NCBI GenBank assembly: GCA_024180945.1
Contig: JAKSGN010000007.1
Span: 1,364,001 to 1,428,000 of the forward strand
Direction of reading: 5' to 3'
Source of the DNA: Macrophomina tecta
Taxonomy: Eukaryota; Ascomycota; Dothideomycetes; Botryosphaeriales; Botryosphaeriaceae
Length of the DNA stretch: 64,000 nucleotides
The notes under the pieces were generated by a model, which worked only from the letters and a program-made list of their open reading frames with translations, did not search any database and was not told where the DNA came from. Within the stretch, counting starts at the first letter, position 1; each line of letters opens with the position of its first letter. The translations under genes and the position numbers were made by a program. Positions 21,701-30,526 of the stretch are shown piece by piece.

Positions 21701-24700
21701 AGTCGGGCGCAGAGGAGGCGTGGGGATGGGTTGCATCCTGCACCAACCACCAGCGCGTTAACACGTCGTCGTCGCCCGTATGTACATGCGCGTGAATGAG
21801 GGAGCTTTCTTCATGGAGATCGGGAGTTGAGTACGAAGTAGGTCGCATGACGATTGTCGCTCGATGCTGGCGTACACTGCTTATCCTGATGCCCGCCTTC
21901 CTTTTTCCTTTTTTTTTTTTTTTTTTTTTGTCCCTCTTCTGTTGCCAGTGGCGGACACAACCCCCACAATTGGCGTTTCTTGCCGCGTTGGGTCACGGGC
22001 GGCGTCGGCGTTGGCATTACTGATGAGAAAACGCGCCGAGGGCCGACGGAGGAGGAGCAACAGCAGCACGATGCGCGCACGCGAGGTCCTTCCCTTCCGT
22101 TTGGTCAGCTCGTGTGATGACGACGGCGGCGGCGAAGAATAAGCGACAGGTCAGTAATGGAAGTGCTTCGCGGCTGCCTGCGTGCAGCTGCGGCGTGTGG
22201 ATGCGGCTCAAGGCTTTCTTATTTCCATATTGCGCGGCCAATGGCGCAGCTTTCCGCAACAGCAGCGGAAGATGCATCTTCCGCGCTAGCGGGGCTTTGC
22301 GCGACGCTCGTCGGGGACCTGAGTGCGTACTCGCGACTACTGCATGGCTGCCGCTGATGGAAGCATTCGGCCTCGATGACTTGCCAGCCCGGGCGACGGC
22401 TTCGGCGGATGTCCATATGTCTGCGCTAAGTCGTACGACACCACTAACGCCGGCCTCGTACGAAGTACAATAAGAGTACGATAGAGGGAAAGAGAACGCG
22501 CACCCGGCCCTCCAGCCAATGGCGGTTTCCGCCCATCCCATCCTTCCGTGCGGCGTACCTGAGAAAGTCCCCGCTCGCGCCGCGCTTTCCCCGTCTCCGA
22601 CGCTCCTGCGGAAGAAGAGCCGACGACAAGTCTCGGCGGATTTGTCGCTGTTTGCTCTCTGTTGCTCCTCCTACCGCCTTACTCAGCCTCGCCAGCACCA
22701 CCACCACCACCAGCTGTCCCGTGCCTTGCGACCTTCCTGTCAGGTACCAGGCACACGCTCTCTCTCCCATGTACGGCGAATGGAGACCTAACTCCCTACT
22801 TTACCCACCGCAACCCACCACATTCCCCACGCCTGGCAAGCAGCGGCGGCGGCGGACTTGCCTTCCACGAGCTTTCTTTCCCGTCTTACCTTTTCTTTCC
22901 CCACATCGCGAAAGAGCGACCCAGCCTGGGAGAACACGTCCTGTCCTGCGCTCCGTCCCCCCTTCCTTCTTATCGCCTCCGTCCGCGCTTTCCTCTTTTC
23001 CCCACTTCCGCCATCCAGCTCAGGCACCCCTTTTCGCACCGCGCGCGCCCGAGCGGACAGGCGCCAGAATGCTTGACCGTCGACCCGCCGGGCGCCCCGG
23101 CGACCCGTGTCTCCCCTGCAGGAACGCAAAGACCTGGCGGAGCACGAGCATCGTGGGGCCGGCTGATACGAAGAGCTGATTGTCGAAGATGCGCTGCGCT
23201 CTGGCTGCTGCTCACGTCATGCGCGGACTGAGCGTTCATGGGATGTGTCGGTGACCGCGATGCTGGGATGCGCACACACGCACGCACGCACGCACCGCAC
23301 CGCATGCACGCTACGCACGGCTGTACCTGAGCGGCGGTGGGGAGCTGGGTGTTCGAGACGCGTTCGGTGAGTGTCTGTGGAAGGGAAGGCGGTGGAGGGT
23401 GGGGAGGGGAGAGAAGCGATGTGGGGACATGCATGCTGCAGAGCCTCTTCCTCCTGAGCTTGGTTGACCGCTGCTGACCGCTCTCTGTGTGTGCTGATGC
23501 TCGAGATCTTCCGGCTGCCTCTGCCGGTGGGAGGGGCTTTTTTTTGGGGAGGGACGTGTGCTTAGGCCTCACCGAAGGTTTGGTGTGCTTAGGTTTCGTA
23601 ATCTTTCTCCGCGGTGCGTGGCGATGGGGTTCGTGCGGTTGTGGAGTCGTGCGTGGAGTTCAGATTGAGGTGGCAAAAAGAAAGGGGAGTTGGGGAAGCT
23701 GGCAGAGAAAGGAGATTCGGAGTTGAGCGAAGGGTGGGGAGGAGCATGCTGCGGAGAGGGAGCGTGGGTGGCCGCTGCTACTGGGCGGCGGTGCTATGGT
23801 GCTGAAGGTAGGTCGCAGAAAGCACCAACTGTGTGTTGGTGGAGAAGGTATGGACGGGAAGTGTGAGCATATACGGGCAGTCGCATGAGTGCAAGTGTCC
23901 AGGTGCGGAGAATTACTTCAACATTCCACGATATGCACATTTGGCAACGCTTTCGACACGATACTGTGCCCGCGGTAGTTAACCGTCTCATTTCCTTCTA
24001 ATGACACGAATCACTCCTCTAGAGCTTCCGGGCAGTTACTGTGAGTAGAAAGGATAGAAAGCCTTCCTCGAAACAGGGAGCGGGACTATATCACGGAATT
24101 TAGGAAAATCGTCCTGACAATGACAAAATGGATCTCTTCGAACGCATGATTCCGAATGAGTAAGTCCACACCCATTGTCAAGTGCGGCAACGGCTGTAGC
24201 ATCCTTGATTCAGCATTATTGCCTCTCCACGCAAGAAGTTTTCAGGTTTGTTTCTTTTTCTTTTTTTTTTCTTTTTTTTTTTAGTATACAACGACTTGTT
24301 TCCTCGCCTCGTAGGAAAACTCATTCGTGTCGACGCAGTCTTTGTCCTTTGTCTCAAGGTGTTGCATGAGATTCTTTCCTATAAGATTTCTTCATGCGCG
24401 TGGAAGTGAGCAGTTTGAAGCCCGTACGCTGGAGAACTTTGTTATCTTAAGGAGCTTGTCAGGAAAGAAACCAGAATTTGCTGTTATCTCATCGGCACCT
24501 TTTCTTTTTGTAGGTGAATTACTGTCAGAAGACACGGGCAAGCAGGAATGGATAAAGTATGTATTTTGCGAGAGCCAATTATAGAAGAGAAACACAGTGT
24601 GATCAAAGTCAAGCTAGAAATAGCACTGAAGAGTTTGGCTCAGTACATTCCTACTAGCCGAACATCATTTCCAACGTAAACGCCTGGTTTTCCTTCACAA

Positions 24701-25409
24701 TCCAGGCGATAGAATCTCTGTAAAAGACTTACCTCTTACGCCGCGGTGGTTAGTGACTTCGTGCAACAAGAGCCGGCACAGCAAATGAAGGGCTTCGATA
24801 ACAGCCCCTCATCCACCTTCCAGAGCCTTCACACAGTAGGTGTCTTCCCATACTCGATACTCTAGGCAAGCCTAATAAGAAATACGCCAACTTAATATAT
24901 ACATCTTCGTTATGTATTGACATTCTACATAGGTTCAGGACAGCTCACAGCGCACTGCACGCTCGCGTTCTACTTCTCCGGACTAGTCTGACTCTACCCT
25001 AACTCACACCCATCTACAACTCCTCCTCCTCCCTCCTTCCCTCTCACCCACTCTATCTATCCCACCTCCGAACTCCAACTACATTCCAAACCCCCTCTTC
25101 TTCGTCCTCTCTGCCACGTCGTGTCGCCCCACTCGCAAAACTCACCGGATGGATGGTGGTAGATATTGGTTTCGGCATTGCGTCTACTGGACCAATCTGT
25201 GGGGGGCTGGCGGAGGAGGGTGTAGTTAGTGGCGTTTTTGTGGTGTAGGACGGGGTGGCTTATGAGGTCGCTAAGAGGGATTGAGGGCTGTCGCGAGAGT
25301 TTGGGGAGAGATGGGGAGAGAGCGGGAGAAGTGGCTAGGAGACGATGCTTTGTGGGAGAAAAGAGAATCATCGGGGTGTGATGTAGGATTGCACTTACAA
25401 AAAATTGCC
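18721..25409. other. Long gene-poor region
   Basis: About 6.7 kb with no supported intact gene. It contains the PMA1 3' region; T runs near 19958-19975, 21908-21930 and 24252-24283; CA/GT-rich stretches near 21560-21590 and 21660-21680; and a CGCA microsatellite near 23271-23310. A C/T-rich stretch from about 22.66 to 23.05 kb resembles a long promoter or leader but leads to no clear coding sequence. Segments near 24.13-24.60 kb and 24.75-24.85 kb have short open pieces bordered by good splice signals, without a recognisable product. Confidence 0.45.
23271..23310 (+). repeat. CGCA/CACG microsatellite
   Basis: Tandem CGCA units (cacacacgcacgcacgcacg) in otherwise GC-rich non-coding DNA. Confidence 0.8.
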
Positions 25410-25960
25410 GCGTACGGTAAAACAAAAAGAAAAAAAAAATCCGGCCTGCTTTTTTCGTCGCTGAGGAAGACGTTATCAATTTTAAGATCTCGATGGATGA
25501 CGGGTAATTAGTTGGAGGCGTGTCAGCTGGGCTGCAGATGCCGTGGTGGCAGCATGAGGGGGCACTGTAGATGTCTTTAAAGTTGCTCCATGCGGCGCTT
25601 TAGGTAATTATTAGCCGTTCTACTTGTACCTGTAGTGTGTATATCAGCCTCAGCGCAATAGTGGGATGTGAAGGTCAAAGTGAATGTGATCATTTACCTA
25701 TTCAGGTAGCTCGTCCCGTCCTTGCCACCTTAGAATTCGAAAAAGTTTGCTGCGTGTGCCTATCCAGGCATACTGGTAGTGAGGCATTGGTCGACAATAT
25801 CAATGAGATGTAGATCCTCGAGGTCATTGAGGGAGCAGTACTGTCTTCTCGGCCAGTTTACCTGCAAGGTTTCTCGAGAAACCTCTTTTGACGCACTGCT
25901 TTGCATCCTCCTTGCGCGTTACTATATAAATTTTACTTGCTCTTCTCTCTCCTCCTTTTT
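25410..25960 (-). pseudogene. Decayed protein kinase relic
   Basis: Reading the minus strand from high to low coordinates, kinase motifs appear in order but in different frames. KIYIVTRKEDAKQCVKRGF (about 25940-25880) looks like strands beta-2 and beta-3 with the lysine. QYCSLNDLEDL (about 25850-25820) looks like the hinge. FKDIYSAPSCCHHGICSPAD (about 25585-25525) matches the helix before the catalytic loop, and VIHRDLKIDNVFLSDE (about 25505-25455) is the catalytic loop. A one-base shift separates CCHHGI from the HRD segment, stops interrupt the intervals, and I find no alpha-C/HPNI region, DFG or APE. CCHHGI..NY..VIHRDLKIDNVFL resembles YCHHGI..NP..IIHRDLKTDNIFL of the intact kinase at 6.2 kb. 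It may be a paralogue disrupted by deletion and frameshift. A much-spliced active gene is unlikely because the frameshift has no usable intron. Confidence 0.65.
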
Positions 25961-26261
25961 TTTTTTTAAGCCTGGAGAGGGTGCTAACAATGCCATGATC
26001 GTATTGCGTACGAGTACTTAACATTCGTGACCTCGATCAACGGGGTTTTCTGCGTATCGTGCTTGTTCTGAGTCCTAGTTCGGGTCCAGATAATCAATTC
26101 AATGGCATCAACTTGATAATGGCATGTCTTCGCATAGCTAGACAATTTCTGAGCTCCGAATGCATGTTGATATTCAAAACGCCGTGCCCTTGGGAAGAGC
26201 TGCGGCAAATTTAGTATTTTATAGATAGGTTATTGGAGAAGGCGGGAGAGGTCATCGGCAT
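25961..26261. other. Intergenic between kinase relic and repeat relic
   Basis: About 300 bases without a supported gene; a poly-T tract lies at its left border near 25958-25968. It could include the lost 5' end of the kinase relic, but I could not recognise a start. Confidence 0.35.
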
Positions 26262-26309
26262 GATCCGCTCTCAAGGCGGATGCTTGCACGAAGGATGAGA
26301 GATGAAACG
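26262..26309 (+). repeat. Left arm of 48-bp inverted repeat
   Basis: Begins GATCCGCTCTCAAGGCGGAT and is the exact reverse complement of 27409-27456. It also contains a small internal palindrome, ATCCGC...GCGGAT. Confidence 0.95.
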
Positions 26310-27296
26310 AGTTCTTCAGATGATGATTGATGATCCGGACTATTGATCTGGCGATCGTGTCATGAAGGCGAATCGGGGCGAGCAGGGTCAGAGAGTGTTC
26401 GAGGAAGCGGACGATTTCAGCGACAATGGTCTCTTCGCAGGTAGCAGCGCCCCTCCCGGTAGGGAAGTTATCGATAATTCCGTAGATTTAAAGTTCCCAA
26501 GCGTCGTATAGGTCGGCCTATATAACGCGATGGTCGCAGTAGTATTTATAGACTACGCGAGCAAGTCGCCTTTCTATTATCGTAGTATTTAAGTTCAACC
26601 AGAAGTCGACCTTCTCTTATAAAAGAATAAAGATAGTGTTAAAGTTAGTAAAACTCAGCGGGTTACTATTCATAAAGTAGTCTAGTCTTCTAGTAAGGAT
26701 TATATTAATAATCGAGCAAGTAATAGGGAAGAAAAGGCTTATAAATATATATATATTACGCCCGGGAAGAGGCGGTCCTCGTGGCTATTCTTACACTTAT
26801 AGTAGAGAAAATAGGCGTATAAGTTAGTAGTCCTCTCTTCTAGAAACCCCGCCGGGGGCGGGGGGGGGGGGTGGTAGTAGCTATATAAAACCAGGTCAGA
26901 GAGAGGAAAATAGGAGAAATTCGTTTAGCGACCTCCGGCTTGCGTTTACGAAGAGCGCGCGTACTCGGAGGTTCTACCGGGCTTGGTTTCCGTGGGCGCG
27001 TTTATCGTGTTGCGTGTGGGTTTAGTATTCAAGAGGAAGAGTATTAGTATTTATAGATATTAAGGTAAGGAAACGCGCGTCGGTATAAGATGATCTTATT
27101 TTAATATTTACGTAGGTCCGAGCGCTATAGTAGTAATTCTAGAAGGTGTGTAAGCGTTCTTACTAACGCTTTTGCCGAGGGTTCAATTCCTATAGGGGGG
27201 ATATAATTCCGGCCTATAGTATCGTTGTTGTGCTATTCGTGGCTATTTCTATTTGGCTCTACGCCTGCCTCTAATCGGGCGGTCGGGCGCGGCTAT

Positions 27297-27410
27297 GGGA
27301 TGCTTAGCTTCGAAGTCTTGAATGAGCTCCTTTGCGTACTTCAACGCGTCTTCTCCTAGCTAGCTGTTGTGAGCTGGTCCCCAGCCCTTCCATTGCACGA
27401 GGTATTTCCG
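27297..27410 (-). pseudogene. Ty3/gypsy chromovirus polyprotein remnant (chromodomain)
   Basis: Read on the minus strand, the segment gives RKYLVQWKGWGPAHNS, a stop, then LGEDALKYAKELIQDFE. This is the end-of-polyprotein chromodomain of fungal chromoviruses, where KYLVKWKGY..TWEP..NL..A.ELI.EFE is typical. The in-frame TAG near 27357-27366 and the absence of integrase or reverse transcriptase sequence show it is dead. The chromodomain in such elements directs integration to heterochromatin. The 48-bp repeat arm abuts its N-terminal side. Confidence 0.7.
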
Positions 27411-27456
27411 TTTCATCTCTCATCCTTCGTGCAAGCATCCGCCTTGAGAGCGGATC
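27409..27456 (-). repeat. Right arm of 48-bp inverted repeat
   Basis: Exact reverse complement of 26262-26309, 1.1 kb away. It directly adjoins the chromodomain remnant, so it may derive from the same polyprotein. Confidence 0.95.
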
Positions 27457-27799
27457 CTGCCAGACATGTACAGCAAGATAGATTTCTACACACATGTTTG
27501 GTTGCTTCATATTTCGATAAGGGCATATTTAGCCTGTCACGTTCCTTTGGATCAGCAGACGAGCATGTACAATACAAAATTCGAAGATCTTGTAGGCTGC
27601 AATTGACGTTTGACTCAGAAGTTATTCTTGTTTCATGCCGCCTCTAGCGCGAACTGACCATCTTGAAATGAAGCTCTCTTTCATTATTTGGGTATATAAA
27701 ACTTTTGTCTTCCCAATTTTCCATGTCAAAACAATAAAGATACGCCACATATGAACGCCTCACTTATGCAAGACCATACCATACCCATATAACTTATCC
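27457..27799. other. Intergenic, 3' side of ENP2
   Basis: About 340 bases, moderately AT-rich, likely including the ENP2 3' untranslated region. No gene seen. Confidence 0.5.
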
Positions 27800-30043
27800 C
27801 TACATCTTTCTAAAAGTGTTTCCACTCGCGCTTCTCCGTTCCTTCCTCTTGAATTGCCGGCCACCTTCTTCCTCATCCACTTGCCTCCTCTGCGGCTTCT
27901 CCTTGCCCTTAGGCGCGAACGTGATCTCCTTCTCACCAACCACAGTGGCACCACCTGCAGCCCTGCTCGCGCGAGGCTTCTCCTTGAGGTGCGCTGCGCG
28001 AGATCCAAATGTCTTCTCCCGGTGAGCTTGGCTCGGCTTCTTCGACGACGATGATACGACCATCTGAGGCATGGGGCGGTGACCAGACTTTTTGTAGGTA
28101 GACGATGAGATACGACCAGTATCCTCCTTTTCCTGAGCAGCCGGCTGCCGCCTCTTCCCGCCGCGACGGTCGCCGTCATCCTCCTCGTCTTCGCCGCTGT
28201 CTTCGTCGGAGGATGATCCGCGGCGGTCGTCCAGCGCCTCTTCCTCGACAGCCGTGAGGCCCTGAGGCTTCTTGGTGGGGTTCGTGCTGGGGTTGATGGA
28301 CTGGAATTCGCGGCTGGTCTCGTCGACCTCGAAATCCTCGTCTTTCCAGAGCCTCGAGAAACGAGGATCGCTGAGGAGTCTTGCACCAGCGGGCTTGTTT
28401 GCCTCGGTATCCTCGCCTCCCTCGACCTCCTCGTCGACGGGTTTCGACGGTGCTTGAACGGCGTCTTCGTCTCCGCCGCGCTCGAGCACACGGCGTGCCT
28501 TGCGGCGCTCGTTTTTCTCCTCGCGCTCCAGCATCTTCTCCGCAAGCCGGCGGTTGACCTTGACCTGTACCTTCTTGTTGCCTCGAATCCGGCTCTCGCG
28601 CTCCTTGTTGATGCGCTCGGCAATGCTCTTTGCACGCTGTTCCTGCCACAGCTCCGGTTGACTGATGAGGCGCGCCTCTTCGTACAGCTTCTGCGCGACG
28701 AAGTAACCGTGCATGTACGGCCGGAGCAGACTTGTCGTGCCAATCAAGTGGGACATATTGAGCTGCTCCAATTCCTTCATTTCCAGGAACTTGTAGTTGT
28801 CGTAGACCTCGCCAGCCTTGTGGCCTCCGAAAGCGTTGGGGTCGTTGGGATCTTCAGCCATCTCTTCGACGACATTATCCAGGAATGCGCACCACTTGGG
28901 TGCCGGTCCGAGCTGCGGGATGAAGAACGCGTGCTGCTGCTTGCCCTCGTTGGCCGTAAGAAGCATGCCGCTGTCCTTGACCCACTCAACATGATGCAGG
29001 TCTACCGCAGGCTCGACGTGAGTCCATGGCTTGCCATCTCGCTGGTCCCAGATCTTGATGATACGCTTGTCCGAAGTGAGAATCTTCGGTTCCGAGGTCT
29101 GTTGAGCGCTGGTCGTCTTCGACTGTAGGAAAATTATATCCTGAATTGGGAGACCAAAGCCTTGGTCTTTCTTCAACAACGGGACGGGTGAACGCAGATC
29201 GTAGAGATGAACCAGGCCGTTGCTTGTTCCGGAAGCCAGTGTGAGACCACTTCGGTCAAACTCCAGCGCAGTAATACCGACCCTCTCATCACCGAACGAT
29301 GCATCAGGCGGCGGGGATAATATGCCGACTCTGCTCCGTGACCTTGGATCCCAGAACTCGACTGTGCCGATTGACGTGCCGAAGCCCAGCAGATTGTGCG
29401 ATTCCTCAGCGATTGCTGCCACATTGACGCTGCCGGTGTTGATACCGCCCTGCAATGCGCCGCCTCCCATGCTTGTGTAGTCGTCACCGCCGACATCGAC
29501 TTCGAAGCCCTTCATGAAGCGCCCCAGCTCCAGGTTCAGACGGAAGACCTCGCCCATGCCGTCCTCATTCACGCCGGCTGAAGGAATTAAGGCTTCGGTG
29601 GAACGACGGTCGTACTTGAGGTCGCGGCCATAGCGGGGAATGCGAGTGGTGTAGTGCAGGCCGCCGGGGTTGTGGAATTCGAGGAAACGGTCGGACTGGA
29701 GGTGTAGGGACTTGGTGTAGTCCTCGGAAAGCAGCAGAAAAGTCTGATTCAGGGCGTTGGTGTGGCGGGCGTAGGAGAGCGAGAGATGCGGCAGGTAGTG
29801 CGTGTGGATCTGGGGCTTGTAGGTGCCGGTGCTCATGACCCAGTCACCATCCTCGCTGACGCGCACGCACTGGCTGGCCTCCTCGAACTCGAAATCCTGG
29901 AGCAGCTCGACGCGGTGGGCGTACTCGGGGTCCTGCTTCAAGCTGCGCTTCCTCTTGCGAGCCAGCCAGTCAGGCAGCGGACGGGCGGTATTTGAGCCCG
30001 AGATGGTGTAGACGGGCACATCGGAGTGGTTGGTGACCTTCAT
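27800..30043 (-). CDS. ENP2: Ribosome biogenesis protein ENP2 / nucleolar protein 10
   Basis: A single exon of 747 residues from the ATG at 30043. The open frame continues 90 codons upstream, but MKVTNHSDVPVYTISGSNTA is the conserved family start. The N-terminal two thirds (to about residue 400) form WD40-type repeats (for example ITALEFDRSGLTLASGTSNG and ILTSDKRIIKIWDQRDG). At about 556-584 comes the NUC153 motif (LLSDPRFSRLWKDEDFEVDE). The C-terminal part is charged and repetitive, with acidic runs and Lys/Arg-rich segments typical of nucleolar proteins. Family knowledge: Enp2/NOL10 is an essential nucleolar component of the small-subunit processome needed for 18S rRNA maturation. It diverges from MED13 with 483 bp between start codons. 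Confidence 0.95.
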   Translation of the reverse strand: MKVTNHSDVPVYTISGSNTARPLPDWLARKRKRSLKQDPEYAHRVELLQDFEFEEASQCVRVSEDGDWVMSTGTYKPQIHTHYLPHLSLSYARHTNALNQTFLLLSEDYTKSLHLQSDRFLEFHNPGGLHYTTRIPRYGRDLKYDRRSTEALIPSAGVNEDGMGEVFRLNLELGRFMKGFEVDVGGDDYTSMGGGALQGGINTGSVNVAAIAEESHNLLGFGTSIGTVEFWDPRSRSRVGILSPPPDASFGDERVGITALEFDRSGLTLASGTSNGLVHLYDLRSPVPLLKKDQGFGLPIQDIIFLQSKTTSAQQTSEPKILTSDKRIIKIWDQRDGKPWTHVEPAVDLHHVEWVKDSGMLLTANEGKQQHAFFIPQLGPAPKWCAFLDNVVEEMAEDPNDPNAFGGHKAGEVYDNYKFLEMKELEQLNMSHLIGTTSLLRPYMHGYFVAQKLYEEARLISQPELWQEQRAKSIAERINKERESRIRGNKKVQVKVNRRLAEKMLEREEKNERRKARRVLERGGDEDAVQAPSKPVDEEVEGGEDTEANKPAGARLLSDPRFSRLWKDEDFEVDETSREFQSINPSTNPTKKPQGLTAVEEEALDDRRGSSSDEDSGEDEEDDGDRRGGKRRQPAAQEKEDTGRISSSTYKKSGHRPMPQMVVSSSSKKPSQAHREKTFGSRAAHLKEKPRASRAAGGATVVGEKEITFAPKGKEKPQRRQVDEEEGGRQFKRKERRSASGNTFRKM

Positions 30044-30526
30044 GGCGGGGGGAGGGAGACGGGTGCAAGGCGTGGTGGTGTGGAGGGCGCGCGGTGGAAA
30101 AAGTTCCTGGCAGGCGCGCGGCGATAGGCGGAGAACGGCGCCGGCTGCCGTAGGGCTGAGGCGAGACATCCGCCCGACTCTCTCACTCCCGCCGAAACAC
30201 CCTCTCTTCCGCTCCTCACCACTACTCGCCCACCCTGACTCGACTGCCGGCCCAACCCGCTCCCGCCGAATCGCCGAGCCTGATCTAACTCTGGCCCCCT
30301 TGCCGCAGCACAACGATGCTCATATTGCCCCGGAGTCTCTCCCCAACCCGTCCCTCGAGTCCCGTTCTCGCGTCCGTCCTCGCGCCCTGCACATCGCTCC
30401 TCACGTGCCCAGTCTCATGATCGACGCCGGATCCCGCCTATCTCGCGCCGTTGATGAAGGCCAGGCTGGCCGTGGGCTGCGCGCATCCTGACATTCTCTT
30501 CCACTACGACGTCCCTTAGCCTCCTG
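30044..30526. promoter_or_regulatory. Bidirectional promoter ENP2 / MED13
   Basis: 483 bp between two divergent start codons, GC-rich, without an obvious TATA box. The ENP2 frame stays open through much of it, which could mislead start calling. A shared promoter would link a ribosome biogenesis gene with a Mediator gene; co-regulation is inference. Confidence 0.55.

Larger units (their letters stand above)
26262..27456. mobile_element. AT-shifted (RIP-like) repeat relic bounded by an inverted repeat
   Basis: The interior (about 26440-27290) is markedly richer in TA, TTA and TAG than its surroundings and poor in CA/TG. Scattered unmutated CGCG islands and G runs (near 26847-26872) remain. This is the pattern left by RIP, which converts CpA to TpA in duplicated fungal DNA. 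No long reading frame survives. The arms at 26262-26309 and 27409-27456 are identical inverted copies, and next to the right arm lies a Ty3/gypsy chromodomain remnant. I cannot find target duplications, so whether this is one element, or two fragments of one family inserted head to head, is open. Confidence 0.6.

Noticed and set aside
27120..27210. tRNA-like T-arm sequence GGTTCAATTCC with an upstream hairpin
   Set aside because: The T-stem pairs poorly, the hairpin AAGCGTT/AACGCTT has the wrong loop size for an anticodon arm, and no acceptor stem or D-arm can be folded convincingly. It lies in RIP-like DNA, so at best it is a dead tRNA-derived piece.
30044..30313. 90-codon upstream extension of ENP2
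   Set aside because: The extension is Arg/Gly-rich and unlike the family; homologues begin at the conserved MKVTNHSDVPVY.
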